Both the position numbers and the translations under genes were made by a program. Of a stretch of DNA of 64,000 nt, positions 49,083-62,410 are shown one piece after another (the stretch's first letter is position 1; every line of letters begins with the position of its first letter). This stretch comes from Polyangia bacterium (GTDB taxonomy: Bacteria > Myxococcota_A > Polyangia > Nannocystales > Nannocystaceae): assembly GCA_030430565.1 (NCBI GenBank), contig JAUIKS010000024.1, forward strand, positions 62,001-126,000, in the 5' to 3' direction. The notes beneath the pieces are model-generated. The model ran no database searches. It was given only the letters and a program-made list of their open reading frames with translations, and was not told the DNA's origin.

Positions 49083-49601
49083 ATGGCCATCACCGAGCGA
49101 CTGGTCGCCCTAGGTCAGGGCGCGAAGCGACTCAACGACGGCTCGGATCGATTGAACCGGCTGATCTCCGAGATCGACAAGGCGCTCGGGCGCCTGAACA
49201 TCGGCATGGACTACACGCACCCGCGTCCGCTGGCCGAGAGTCAGTCGACCGACCCCGGCGGGAAGCGAACCATCGAGCTGGCCTACCTCGGCTACCTCTC
49301 GGTGCGCGGCCAGTATCACCTCGTGATCAAGACCGTGAAGATCATGGAGGACAAGGCCGCGATGGCGAACCAGACGCCCGGTCGAGTCATCCCGCTGTTG
49401 ACCGCGCCGCGAGCCATGCGGCACGCCGCGGTCGACGTGCTCCCGGATCTGGTCGACGCGATCTCGAGCCAGATCCACGAGCTCGTCAGTCAGGTCGAGC
49501 GCCGCTGCGAGACCGCCCAGGGTCTCTTGGAGGAGCTGCGCGAGCTCGAGAACACCGCGAGCGGGACGCGTTCGATCGCCGAGGAGCCGAGCGCCGAGTA
49601 G
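49083..49601 (+). CDS. Small helical protein of unknown function
   Basis: 172 residues. The ATG at 49083 has a strong AGGAGG site eight bases upstream, so translation is likely. The sequence is mostly helical: residues 1-40 (LVALGQGAKRLNDGSDRLNRLISEIDKALGRL) and the last 60 (LVDAISSQIHELVSQVERRCETAQGLLEELREL) have coiled-coil heptads. The middle carries a short strand pattern (IELAYLGYLSVRGQYHLVIKTVKIM). There is no signal peptide or membrane helix, so it is cytosolic. It lies 70 bases before metG. No family recognised. Confidence 0.7.
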   Translation: MAITERLVALGQGAKRLNDGSDRLNRLISEIDKALGRLNIGMDYTHPRPLAESQSTDPGGKRTIELAYLGYLSVRGQYHLVIKTVKIMEDKAAMANQTPGRVIPLLTAPRAMRHAAVDVLPDLVDAISSQIHELVSQVERRCETAQGLLEELRELENTASGTRSIAEEPSAE

Positions 49602-49671
49602 CGCCTCGCAGGACAGCCCGCGCGGGAGATTCGTTCACGTCGCGTCCGGCGGCGTGCTACAAGCCCGCATC

Positions 49672-51738
49672 ATGTCCAAGCAGGTCCTAGTCACCGCCGC
49701 GTTGACCTACGCCAACGGGCCAGCCCATCTCGGGCACTTGCTCGAGGCGATCCAGACCGATGTCTACGTACGCGCCCGCCGGATGGCGGGGGAGGACGTG
49801 ATCTGGATGTGGGCGGCGGACACCCACGGCACGCCGATTCAGATCCGGGCGCGCAAAGAGGGCATCCCGCCCGAGACGCTGATCGGGCGCTCGCACGCGG
49901 AGCACCTCGCCGACTACACCGACTTTCAGCTCAGCTTCGACATCTACTACACGACCCACTCGCCCGAGAACAAAGCCCACTGCGCCGCGATCTTCAACGC
50001 GCTCAAGGAGCGCGGGCACACGGCCGTCCGCGAGGTTGAGCAGTTCTACAGCGAGCAGGACCAGATGTTCCTGCCCGATCGCTTCGTCAAGGGCACCTGT
50101 CCCAATTGCAAGTCCGAGGATCAGTACGGCGACAACTGCGAGGTCTGCGGCGCGACCTACAGCCCGACCGACCTGATCGACCCGTACAGCGCCGTGAGCG
50201 GGGATACGCCGGTGCTGCGCAGCTCGCCGCACGTGTTCGTCAAGCTCGACTCCTACGCCGACTACGTGGCCCAGTGGGCCAAGCCGCGGGCCGAGGGCGG
50301 CGGCTCAGACCTGCGCCCCGAGGTCCGCAATTTCGTCAAGAGCTTCCTTGAGAAAGGGCTCAACGACTGGGACATCTCCCGCGACAAGCCCTACTTCGGC
50401 TTCGAGATCCCGGGCTTCCCAGAGAAGTACTTCTACGTCTGGTTCGACGCGCCGATCGGCTACATCGCCGCGACCGAGCGCTGGTGTACGGACAACAACC
50501 GCGACTTCGACAGCTACTGGAAGAACGAGGGCGGCGACACCGAGATCGTCCACGTCATCGGCAAGGACATCCAGTACTTCCACTGCGTGTTCTGGCCGGC
50601 CATGCTGCACGGCGCCGGCTACACGCCGCCGTCGCGGGTCCAGGTGCACGGCTGGCTGATGGTCAACGGCGAGAAGATGTCGAAGTCGCGCGGGACGTTC
50701 ATCCTGGCGCGCACCTACCTCGATCATCTCAAGCCCGACTACCTGCGCTACTACCTGGCGGCCAAGCTCGGCGCGTCGCAGAACGACCTCGACCTCGACA
50801 TGGAGGACTTCGCCAACCGGGTCAACGCCGACCTGGTCAATAAGCTGGCGAACCTCGCGAGCCGCTCGATCAAGTTCATCGTCGGTCGGCTCGGCGGGAC
50901 GATCGGCGCGCCGGCCGAGGACGCGGCGCCGCTGCTCGAGACGGCCAAGCAGCGGCTGGCGACGGTCCCGGCGCTCTACGCCGAGTTCGAGTCGGCCAAG
51001 GCGTTGCGCGTCGCCATGGAGATCGCCGAGGACCTGAACCTGTTCATGACCGAGGCGGCGCCGTGGAAGCTCACCAAGTCGGACCCCGAGCGCGCGCGGG
51101 CGGTCAACGCGGCGGCGGTCTACGCGAGCAAGATCATCGCCGCGATCGTCAAGCCGGTGCTGCCCGGGTGGGCCGAGAAGATCGAGCGCATGCTCAAGCT
51201 CGAGAGCCCGCTGACCTTCGCCAACGCCGGCGAGCCGATCCCGCCGGAGACGGTGCTGGGCAAGTACGAGACCCTGGCCGAGCGCGTGCAGAAGAAGACC
51301 CTCGACGCGATCATCGAGGCCGGCAAGCAGCGCGCGGCCGAGGAGGCCGCAGCGAGCGGAGACGCGGACGAGGCGAGCTACGACTACGAGGTCGAGGCGC
51401 TCTCGGACGAGGTGACGATCGACGCGTTTGGGCCCATCGACCTGCGGGTCGGCAAGGTGCTCGAGTGCAATTCGGTCAAGGGCGCGCGCAAGCTCCTGCA
51501 GCTGACCGTCGATCTGGGCCCGCTCGGCACGCGCAACGTGTTCAGCGGAATCTCAAAAAGCTACCCAGATCCGGCCGCGCTCGTCGGGAAACACGTCGCG
51601 GTGTTCGCCAACCTCAAGCCGCGCAAGATGAAGTTCGGGATGAGCGAGGGCATGATCCTGGCCGCGGGCGCGAGCGATGACGCCGTGACGGTGATCGAGC
51701 TCGACCCGCGGTCGCGGCCCGGCGAGCGGATCACGTAG
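49672..51738 (+). CDS. metG: Methionyl-tRNA synthetase with C-terminal tRNA-binding domain
   Basis: 688 residues from the ATG at 49672. The class I active site has HLGH (19-22, canonical HIGH) and KMSKS (335-339 in GEKMSKSRGT). A zinc knuckle CPNCKSEDQYGDNCEVC is present. The helical anticodon-binding domain follows at about 390-550. The C-terminal 105 residues (DLRVGKVLECNSVKGARKLLQLTVDLG ... GMILAA) form the EMAPII/Trbp111-type tRNA-binding domain that gives dimerisation in many bacteria. It charges tRNA-Met, including the initiator. A perfect 15-base hairpin terminator follows. Confidence 0.97.
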   Translation: MSKQVLVTAALTYANGPAHLGHLLEAIQTDVYVRARRMAGEDVIWMWAADTHGTPIQIRARKEGIPPETLIGRSHAEHLADYTDFQLSFDIYYTTHSPENKAHCAAIFNALKERGHTAVREVEQFYSEQDQMFLPDRFVKGTCPNCKSEDQYGDNCEVCGATYSPTDLIDPYSAVSGDTPVLRSSPHVFVKLDSYADYVAQWAKPRAEGGGSDLRPEVRNFVKSFLEKGLNDWDISRDKPYFGFEIPGFPEKYFYVWFDAPIGYIAATERWCTDNNRDFDSYWKNEGGDTEIVHVIGKDIQYFHCVFWPAMLHGAGYTPPSRVQVHGWLMVNGEKMSKSRGTFILARTYLDHLKPDYLRYYLAAKLGASQNDLDLDMEDFANRVNADLVNKLANLASRSIKFIVGRLGGTIGAPAEDAAPLLETAKQRLATVPALYAEFESAKALRVAMEIAEDLNLFMTEAAPWKLTKSDPERARAVNAAAVYASKIIAAIVKPVLPGWAEKIERMLKLESPLTFANAGEPIPPETVLGKYETLAERVQKKTLDAIIEAGKQRAAEEAAASGDADEASYDYEVEALSDEVTIDAFGPIDLRVGKVLECNSVKGARKLLQLTVDLGPLGTRNVFSGISKSYPDPAALVGKHVAVFANLKPRKMKFGMSEGMILAAGASDDAVTVIELDPRSRPGERIT

Positions 51739-51760
51739 TCCACATCGCGGTCTTGGATAC

Positions 51761-51794
51761 AGAAAAGGCGCGACCACCCGGTCGCGCCTTTTCT
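51761..51794. terminator. Bidirectional terminator between metG and the HTH gene
   Basis: AGAAAAGGCGCGACC and GGTCGCGCCTTTTCT are perfectly complementary over 15 bases with a 4-base loop. Flanking A and T runs fit rho-independent termination on both strands. Confidence 0.9.
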
Positions 51795-51816
51795 TCTCTT
51801 CGTTCACGCGGCGTCG

Positions 51817-52647
51817 TTAGAGCGCCGCCTCGAGCGCGCGGTTCAGCGTCTTGTGGATGGTGTGCAGGCCGGTGCCGAGTCGGCCCTCGCCCGCGAAGTC
51901 GCGGACCTGCGTGAACACCCGGTCGATCGCGTGCTCGGCCGCCGTGATGGCGCGTCCGCGCCAGCGCGCGCGTTTTTCGATGGCCTCGATCAGCTCGCGA
52001 AGGGCCGGCAGCAGGTCTTTTTCAATGCGCTCCGAGATCGGGTCGAGATCGGGCTCGGCGTAGACCATGTTGTAGTGCAGCAGTCCGGTGAGCGCGCCGC
52101 AGGCCCGGGTCTGCGCGACGCGGAAGCGCTCGGTCTTGGCCACGGCGTCGCGTTGCTGCAGCCCGTCGGCGAGGACCTCGAGGATCCCGCGGAGCGCACG
52201 CTCGATCTCGCCGATCAGCACCTCGTCACACGGGCCCTGGTGACGCAGGAACGCGACCTCGGCCAGGACGCCGGCCGCGATCGTGAAGCTGTCGAGATCG
52301 CGGACGGTCTCGGCGGTGTGATTTGGCTTGCGACGCGAGTGGTGAAGCGAGGTGTCAAACGAGACGGTGAAGCTGGCACGCGGCGCGGCGACCGGGCGGG
52401 GTTGTGGCGCGCGCGGAGCCGCGTGCTCGGCCGGTTTCGGCGCGGCCTCGGCCTCGGCTGTCGGTTCGGACGCCTGCGTCTCGGACGGGGGCTTCTTCCC
52501 GGCCTTGATCGCGTCCACATCCGCGCGCTTGATCAACCATCGCGAGCCGATCCGGCGGGCCGGAATTCGACCGGTCTGGGCCATATGGCGGACCGTACGC
52601 TGACTTTTTCCGAGGAGTTCCGCTGCTTCCTTGATCGAGATGTCCAT
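51817..52647 (-). CDS. Excisionase-type HTH protein with helical C-terminal domain
   Basis: 276 residues from the ATG at 52647, chosen because the DNA-binding domain begins right at this Met. Residues 1-52 (ISIKEAAELLGKSQRTVRHMAQTGRIPARRIGSRWLIKRADVDA) are the helix-turn-helix and wing of the MerR/Xis DNA_binding family. A Pro/Ala/Glu-rich linker follows to about residue 95. The C-terminal 180 residues are all-helical with no name, with charged amphipathic helices consistent with oligomerisation. There is no integrase or other phage gene nearby, so it is probably a chromosomal regulator rather than a phage excisionase. The target is unknown. Divergent from the binding-protein gene. Confidence 0.75.
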   Translation of the reverse strand: MDISIKEAAELLGKSQRTVRHMAQTGRIPARRIGSRWLIKRADVDAIKAGKKPPSETQASEPTAEAEAAPKPAEHAAPRAPQPRPVAAPRASFTVSFDTSLHHSRRKPNHTAETVRDLDSFTIAAGVLAEVAFLRHQGPCDEVLIGEIERALRGILEVLADGLQQRDAVAKTERFRVAQTRACGALTGLLHYNMVYAEPDLDPISERIEKDLLPALRELIEAIEKRARWRGRAITAAEHAIDRVFTQVRDFAGEGRLGTGLHTIHKTLNRALEAAL

Positions 52648-52901
52648 AGACTTCACTTCTTTCGCGCCGACCCGAGGCCCGGCCAGCCGGCCAGCCAGCT
52701 CAGGTGTGGCTTCGCGCATGCTAACCGATGTTGGCATGCCAGTCGCGGAAAAGCGCAGCTCGATTTGCCGCAAGCGGATCATGGATGCCGATGACGGCGA
52801 CGCGCTTGCGCCGTTTGGCAGCGACGGGTGCATGAAATGCGCGCGATAAAGCATACTGCCCGTGCAGCTCAAACGCCGTTGTTGACGAGTATTCTGTGGG
52901 T

Positions 52902-54068
52902 ATGCGGAAGCCGGAGCACCAGTGGGAAACTCCTTCGTTTCGCGCCGTGCGCCGTGAGGCCCTCCCGGAGTCCTGGGCTGCCAAGCCGCGGGCCGAGGCT
53001 TTCGATCTAAAGCCGCAGGAACCGGGCGAGGGGCCCGATTTGGCGGGCAAGCGCGGACCCACCGCCTGGCTGTCGCTGACCGACCAAATCATCGACCGCG
53101 CCGCCTTTGATCGTGACGGTCGCGAGGTCGTTTTCGCGGTGATGGCTTGGTTGGTCGCGCGCGGCGCTCGCGCGATCAACCTCCGAGATGAGCTCGGTGA
53201 GCCGGTCGCCCGGGGGCCGTTTGAGGTCTCGCTGCTCTCGTCCGAGGCGGCCAAGGGCGCTGTTCCCGCGCGGCTGATCACGCTCGCGCCCTCCAACGCC
53301 GAGCTCATCGCGGCCGTCGGCTGCGTGGACCGCTTGATCGCCTGCGAGGACTCGTCGGACTGGCCCGCGGAACTCGCCACGCTCGAGCGCTTGGGCCCCG
53401 ACCTCAACCCCGATCTCGACCGCGTCGTCGCGCTGAAACCAGACCTCGTGCTGAGTTCTTTGTCGGTCCCGGGGATGGAGCGGATCGTCACCGGCCTGCG
53501 CCGCCGCGGCGTGCCGCAGCTGGTGTTCGCGCCGCGTCGTATCGACGACGTGCTCGCGAACCTCGAGACCCTGGGGACGCGCCTCGGCGTCGCCCAGGCC
53601 GCGCGCGCGGCCCGGGCGAAGATGACGCGCGAACGGGCCGCGCTCTTGGCCACGCGCGGCCCGACCCCGCTGCGCGTGTACCTCGAGTGGTGGCCGCGAC
53701 CGATGTTTACGCCCGGCGCGGACTGCTTCAGCAACGAGCTGATCGAGCTCGCGGGCGGGATCAACGTGTTCGGCGACCGCGAGGGCTCGAGCGTCGAGAT
53801 CACGCCGGAGGACCTGCACAAGGCGCGCCCGGACGTCTGCTTCGTGTCGTGGTGCGGCGTGTCCGAGGACAAGCTCGACCTGCAGAACCTGATCAAGCGG
53901 CCGGGGCTCGAGCGCCTCAAGGCCGCGCTGTGGGGCCACGTGTTCACGCTCGATGAGCGGTTCTCCGGCCGCCCGGGCCCTCGGATGCTCGAGGCGGCGC
54001 GGATCATGGCGCGGGGCATCGAGCGGGTGCGGAGCTCGATCGGGCTCGACAACACCATGGGTCACTGA
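52902..54068 (+). CDS. Periplasmic-binding-protein-like fold (BtuF/FepB type) without signal peptide
   Basis: 388 residues from the ATG at 52902; GTG at 52896 adds two. Residues about 125-385 resemble class III substrate-binding proteins for B12 and siderophores: RLITLAPSNAELIAAVGCVDRLIACEDSSDWPAE, VVALKPDLVLSSLSVPGMER, VYLEWWPRPMFTPGADCFSNELIELAGGINVFG and EDLHKARPDVCFVSWCG. There is no signal peptide, which is odd for this family, and the first 120 residues are an unassigned domain (VFAVMAWLVARGARAINLRDE). It is probably a cytosolic sensor or chaperone of cobalamin or a metal chelate, by inference. It lies alone, divergent from the HTH gene. Confidence 0.75.
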   Translation: MRKPEHQWETPSFRAVRREALPESWAAKPRAEAFDLKPQEPGEGPDLAGKRGPTAWLSLTDQIIDRAAFDRDGREVVFAVMAWLVARGARAINLRDELGEPVARGPFEVSLLSSEAAKGAVPARLITLAPSNAELIAAVGCVDRLIACEDSSDWPAELATLERLGPDLNPDLDRVVALKPDLVLSSLSVPGMERIVTGLRRRGVPQLVFAPRRIDDVLANLETLGTRLGVAQAARAARAKMTRERAALLATRGPTPLRVYLEWWPRPMFTPGADCFSNELIELAGGINVFGDREGSSVEITPEDLHKARPDVCFVSWCGVSEDKLDLQNLIKRPGLERLKAALWGHVFTLDERFSGRPGPRMLEAARIMARGIERVRSSIGLDNTMGH

Positions 54069-54133
54069 TTCCGTGACGCGCTCGAACCGGCCGGTTTTTT
54101 GGAGGCCGATCCGCGGCGTGTCACCGTGCCGAC

Positions 54134-54421
54134 ATGATCGGCGTGAACGTGGACCAGGAGATCGCTAACCTCGTCGAGGGCCTCGCGGAGTTCCACGGCT
54201 ACCGGTCGATCTGGATGACGCTGCACGGCCGACTCTGTCACGCCGAGCCCGATGACGAGCTCGAGGTCTACGGCTACACGCTGGTGGCCACGTTGATGCG
54301 CCCCGACGCCGACACGGTGCGCGAGCAGCTCCGGCGGGTGCACGCGCCGCGCATGCCGTCGGCCTCCGTGCTGTCGCGGACCCGCACCGTCGACGTGTTC
54401 CCGGGCTTCGCCCACGCGTGA
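54134..54421 (+). CDS. Small protein of unknown function
   Basis: 95 residues, beginning 65 bases after the binding-protein-like gene on the same strand. It has an alpha/beta pattern (VDQEIANLVEGLAEFHGYRSIWMTLHGRL and ELEVYGYTLVATLMRPDADTVREQLRRVH) and no signal peptide. No family recognised. Codon use matches the neighbours. It stops 17 bases before the end of the opposing helicase gene. Confidence 0.55.
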   Translation: MIGVNVDQEIANLVEGLAEFHGYRSIWMTLHGRLCHAEPDDELEVYGYTLVATLMRPDADTVREQLRRVHAPRMPSASVLSRTRTVDVFPGFAHA

Positions 54422-54438
54422 CGCGGGGCGGGCTGCGG

Positions 54439-56940
<2,502 letters not shown>

Positions 56941-56984
56941 GCCCCCACCGTAGCAGCCGATCGCGACGGGCGCCTGTCAGCCGG

Positions 56985-57866
56985 TTACGCGCGCTGGGTG
57001 TTGTTCGCGATCGCCGCCGCGAACTCGGGCCACAGCGGCTCGGGGATGTCGTGCCCCACGCGGTCGAACAGCCGGAACTCAGCGCCCGGGATCGCCGCAG
57101 CGGTCGCCTCGCCCCCGGAGACATCGACGAGCGGGTCGACGCGGCCGTGCAGGACCAGCGTCGGCGCGCGGACGCGCTCGAGCATCGGCTCGCGCGGCGG
57201 CGCGGCGAGGATCGCCGCGAGCTGACGCGCGAAGCCGCGGCGGTAGCTGGAGCGCTTGAACGCGGTCGCGGCCACCTCCCGCACGCGCTGGGGATCGAAG
57301 AGCGGGCCGTGGCTGCCGATCGCGCGCCAGACGAGGACCGCGTGGTCGAGGAGCGCGTCTGGATCCTTCGGCGGCGTCTTGAGCATGACCCGCAGCGCCT
57401 CCCGCTTCGGCCTGCCCACGCGCGGATCGCCGGTCGTCGACATCCACGAGCACAGGCTGAGCACGCGCTCGGGGTGCCGGATCGCCAGCAGCTGCGCGAT
57501 CATCCCGCCCATCGAGACGCCGACGACGTGCGCCCGCGGTACGCCGAGCGCGTCGAGCAGAGCGCGCGCGTCGTCGGCGAGGTCGCTGAGCTGGTAGGGC
57601 ACGCGCAGCGAGAGCCCCATGCGCTTGCGCAGGATCAGCTTCGGGATCGGCGGCAGCCCGAGGTGCTCGAGCTTGGTGCTGAGGCCGATGTCGCGGTTGT
57701 CGTAGCGAATGACCCAAAAGCCATGTTCCGCGAGGGCCTCGCAGAAGCCGACGGGCCAGTGCACGAGCTGGCACCCGAGCCCCATGATCAGCAGCAGCGG
57801 CCGACCGGCCGGGTCGCCGAAGGTCTCGTAGCAGAGGTCGATACCGGCAGCCGAGGCGAATTGCAT
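56985..57866 (-). CDS. Alpha/beta-hydrolase
   Basis: 293 residues with all elements of the alpha/beta-hydrolase fold: oxyanion strand LLIMGLGCQLVHWPVGF, nucleophile elbow VGVSMGGMIAQLL (Ser), acid strand LVLHGRVDPLVDVSGG (Asp), and catalytic His in RVGHDIPEP. It is close to the group containing aclacinomycin methylesterase-like and carboxylic ester hydrolases. A cap domain lies between about residues 145 and 215. No signal peptide. Substrate unknown. It follows the phosphofructokinase gene by 27 bases on the same strand, so probably shares its transcript. Confidence 0.88.
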   Translation of the reverse strand: MQFASAAGIDLCYETFGDPAGRPLLLIMGLGCQLVHWPVGFCEALAEHGFWVIRYDNRDIGLSTKLEHLGLPPIPKLILRKRMGLSLRVPYQLSDLADDARALLDALGVPRAHVVGVSMGGMIAQLLAIRHPERVLSLCSWMSTTGDPRVGRPKREALRVMLKTPPKDPDALLDHAVLVWRAIGSHGPLFDPQRVREVAATAFKRSSYRRGFARQLAAILAAPPREPMLERVRAPTLVLHGRVDPLVDVSGGEATAAAIPGAEFRLFDRVGHDIPEPLWPEFAAAIANNTQRA

Positions 57867-57893
57867 GGACGCGAGTCAGTGTAGCGCGTCGCG

Positions 57894-59039
57894 CTAGAAC
57901 GGCTGCTCGGCGCTCAGCATCAAGTTCTGCGCGATCCGAAACAGCGGGCTGTCCTCGGTCACGAGCCGCGGCGAGCGCTCGACGACCTCGTCGAGCGCGA
58001 GCGCGACCGCCCGCGGTCCCTCGCAGCCGACCATCACGTCGCCCGCGAGCGCGGGGCCGCCGGGCAGCTGCCCGTGCAGGATGACGTCGGACGCGGCCGT
58101 GCCGAGCAGACCCGCCAGCGTGTTGTCCAGGGCGCTCGGGCTGCCGCCCCGGGCGAGATGGCCGATCGAGTTGAGGCGCACCTCCATGGGCACCCCCCCG
58201 TGTAGCCGGCGGAGGCTCGGATCGGCCTCGATGCGCCGCCGCAGCCCCTGCGCCCAGCCGTTACCGTGCTGCTTGGCGACGCCCTCGGCGTAGACGATGA
58301 TGAAGTAGCGGTAGTCTCGCTCGGCGCCGCGGATCAGCCGGCGCACGATGTTCTCGTGGTCATGGCTGGCGGCGACCTCGGGGATCGCCAGGACCGAGGC
58401 GCCGCCGGCGATCGCCGACTGCAGCGCGAGCCAGCCGGAGGTGTTGCCCATGACCTCGAGGATGATCACGCGCTTGTGCGACTCCACCGTGTCGCGGATC
58501 TTGCGGATCGCGTCGACGACGTTGTTGAGCGCCGTGTCGAAGCCGATCGAGTAGTCGCTGCCCCAGATGTCGTTGTCGATCGTGCCGGGGATCCCGATCA
58601 CGCGGAACGGGCGGTCGGGGAAGGTCTCGCGGAAGTGGCGAGCGATCAGCCGCGCGCCGCGGAACGAGCCGTCGCCGCCGACGACCACGAGGTCGCTCAC
58701 GTCCATCTGGTAGAGGTTGACCGCGGCGACCCGCAGAAACGCCTCGTGGGCGGCGAGCTGCGCTACGCGGTCCGGCGCGTCCGCGGCTGGCACCTTGAGC
58801 TCGGGGACGCGCCCGGTGCCGAGGAAGGTGCCGCCGCGGTGGATGATCCCGCGCGTCTCCTGGCGCTGCACGTTGCGGTCGGTCGACGAGTCGAGCTTGC
58901 GCGCGAGCCCGCGGAAGCCGCCGCGGAAGAACACGATCTCGCGGCTGGGCTCGCGCATCTTGATCGAGCGGAACACCGCGCGCACGCCGGCGTTCATGCC
59001 GGGCGCGTCGCCGCCGCTGGTAAGAATTCCGACGCTCAT
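57894..59039 (-). CDS. pfkA: ATP-dependent 6-phosphofructokinase
   Basis: 381 residues from the ATG at 59039. The signature GGDGS (121-125) and PGTIDND (151-157) both carry Gly where PPi-dependent enzymes have Asp and Lys, so ATP is the likely donor. SVGILTSGGDAPGMN starts the first nucleotide-binding strand. MGNTSGWLAL and GGSPSALDN match the fructose-6-phosphate site. At 381 residues it is longer than the bacterial norm (about 320). It makes the committing step of glycolysis. The htpG gene is upstream with a strong terminator between, so it has its own promoter in the 150-base gap. Confidence 0.93.
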   Translation of the reverse strand: MSVGILTSGGDAPGMNAGVRAVFRSIKMREPSREIVFFRGGFRGLARKLDSSTDRNVQRQETRGIIHRGGTFLGTGRVPELKVPAADAPDRVAQLAAHEAFLRVAAVNLYQMDVSDLVVVGGDGSFRGARLIARHFRETFPDRPFRVIGIPGTIDNDIWGSDYSIGFDTALNNVVDAIRKIRDTVESHKRVIILEVMGNTSGWLALQSAIAGGASVLAIPEVAASHDHENIVRRLIRGAERDYRYFIIVYAEGVAKQHGNGWAQGLRRRIEADPSLRRLHGGVPMEVRLNSIGHLARGGSPSALDNTLAGLLGTAASDVILHGQLPGGPALAGDVMVGCEGPRAVALALDEVVERSPRLVTEDSPLFRIAQNLMLSAEQPF

Positions 59040-59123
59040 TGCGGCCTGTCCTACCCCGCGGGTCGTGGGCTCGTCCACTGCGTCACGCGCTGCGCGTGCG
59101 CACGCGCGCGGGCGCGCGCACAT

Positions 59124-59163
59124 AACAATAAACCGGGGATCCGGCGCGGCGCCGAATCCCCGG
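59124..59163 (-). terminator. Rho-independent terminator of htpG
   Basis: CCGGGGAT-C-CGGCG and CGCCG-A-ATCCCCGG form a 13-pair stem with one mismatch and a 3-base loop at 59133-59163. On the minus strand it is followed by TTTATTGTT. It ends the htpG transcript before pfkA. Confidence 0.85.
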
Positions 59164-59187
59164 TATTCGTGCTCTACCGGCCGAGCG

Positions 59188-61116
<1,929 letters not shown>

Positions 61117-61307
61117 GAGAAAGCTCCGTCGTTTCGGGTGAGAAGTTCCGGTGATGGTGCGATGACCCCGGCGGCGCGATCACGACGAGTGACCGGCGAA
61201 ACCGCAGGGTCGCGCGCGGAACTTAAGGAGGGCTCCGGGCGCGTCAAGGGCCTGCTCGGAGGAGATTCCGGAGGGGGACCCTGTGAGAAATCCAATTGAG
61301 AAAGTGC

Positions 61308-61335
61308 ACGAAGCCGCGCTCAGGCGCGGCTTCGT
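61308..61335. terminator. Hairpin near the end of the GNAT-like gene
   Basis: ACGAAGCCGCGC and GCGCGGCTTCGT pair perfectly over 12 bases with a TCAG loop. It lies 26 bases after the stop of the minus-strand gene at 61362 and probably ends its transcript; there is no clear T-run. Confidence 0.6.
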
Positions 61336-61361
61336 CGCGGTCGCTGGGCGCGAGCGCTCGG

Positions 61362-62270
61362 CTAGCTCTTATTGAGGATGGCCGACAGCCGCGGGGCGTT
61401 ACTCGCCGAGAGGCGGCGGTGCCACAGCTGGGCGCCGACGAAGCCGGCGGGGCGGACCATGTGGTCCGTGAGTCGGGCGGTGACCTTGAAGCCGAGCGTG
61501 CTGTACAGCTGCGCGGTCAGGGTCCAGTCGGCCGGGACGAGCGAGAACACGCTCGCGGTCTCACGACGGGCCAGCTCATCGAGGAGCGCGCCCATCATGT
61601 ACTCGAGCGTCGGCAGCTGCGACTCGTTCTGCGGCGGCGTCAGGTAGTCGAGCTTGGCGTGGCCGAACGAGCTGTCGGTCTCAGCGCCGACCCAGAAGTC
61701 GTTCTTGTTGTAGCGCGCGTGAAGCGCGATGTCCGGATGGAAGATGCCGCGGCGGAAGGGCGCGTAGAGGCAGGTCTCCGTCAGGTCCTGCGTGGCCTGC
61801 TCGAGCTCCTCTTCGTTCTCACGGAGCTCGAGGTTGAGGCCGCGCGGCTTGCTCGAGATCTTGTCTTTGGCCGAGACGCTCGGCGCGTTGAGCTTGGGCG
61901 CGCCGCCTTGGATCGGCTCGCCGTCCTCGGTGTACACGCGGCTCATGACGTAGGCGTCGGCCGTCCGGAAGTACCCGGGGATCGCGCCCTCGCGCGAGAA
62001 GCCGACGCTGCGCCAGCTCTTGGAGTCCTGCTTCTCGACGACGGTGAAGACCTTGCGGAGGCCCTCGGCCCGCGCGATACGGTCGAAGAAATCCCGCTTC
62101 TGCTGGTAGTTTCCGACGCGGTAGTCGAAAACGCGCAGGTTGTGGTGACGCCGGTTGAGCAGGAAGCAGAAGTCGATATCACCCTTGCGGTAGTAAATCT
62201 CTTCTACGGGCGGCGTCTCTTCGGGCGCGGACTTCTCGTTCTCAGCCGGTTCGGCGGATTGACTGGACAT
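61362..62270 (-). CDS. Putative GNAT-like protein, function uncertain
   Basis: 302 residues from the ATG at 62270, where a Glu/Pro-rich N-terminus begins. The core has strand-helix segments YRKGDIDFCFLLNRRHHNLRVFDYRVGNY, KVFTVVEKQDSKSWRSVGFSREGAIPGYF (start of a GNAT-like fold) and FHPDIALHARYNKNDFWVGAETDSSFGHAKLDYLTPP. The last part, TLEYMMGALLDELARRETASVFSLVPADWTLTAQLYSTLGFKVTARLTDHM, has the order of GNAT motif B with LGFK. I suspect an acetyltransferase of the beta-lysine AblB type from this pattern, but the CoA-binding loop is not clear. No signal peptide; monocistronic. Divergent from the propeller lipoprotein. Confidence 0.55.
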   Translation of the reverse strand: MSSQSAEPAENEKSAPEETPPVEEIYYRKGDIDFCFLLNRRHHNLRVFDYRVGNYQQKRDFFDRIARAEGLRKVFTVVEKQDSKSWRSVGFSREGAIPGYFRTADAYVMSRVYTEDGEPIQGGAPKLNAPSVSAKDKISSKPRGLNLELRENEEELEQATQDLTETCLYAPFRRGIFHPDIALHARYNKNDFWVGAETDSSFGHAKLDYLTPPQNESQLPTLEYMMGALLDELARRETASVFSLVPADWTLTAQLYSTLGFKVTARLTDHMVRPAGFVGAQLWHRRLSASNAPRLSAILNKS

Positions 62271-62410
62271 GCATGCTCCTACGCGCACCAAAAGACAAAA
62301 ACGCCTCCCGAGTGGGAAGCGAGCGGACTGTGCGCTGAACCGCGAGGTCCCGAAAACCAGTACCAAGTACAGTTTTACCTGTCAAAGCTCTTGAAAGGAG
62401 CTGGCGCACG

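Noticed and set aside
51817..52647. Phage excisionase and a prophage remnant
   Set aside because: The HTH is of excisionase type, but there is no integrase, attachment repeat or phage gene nearby, and the C-terminal domain is large.
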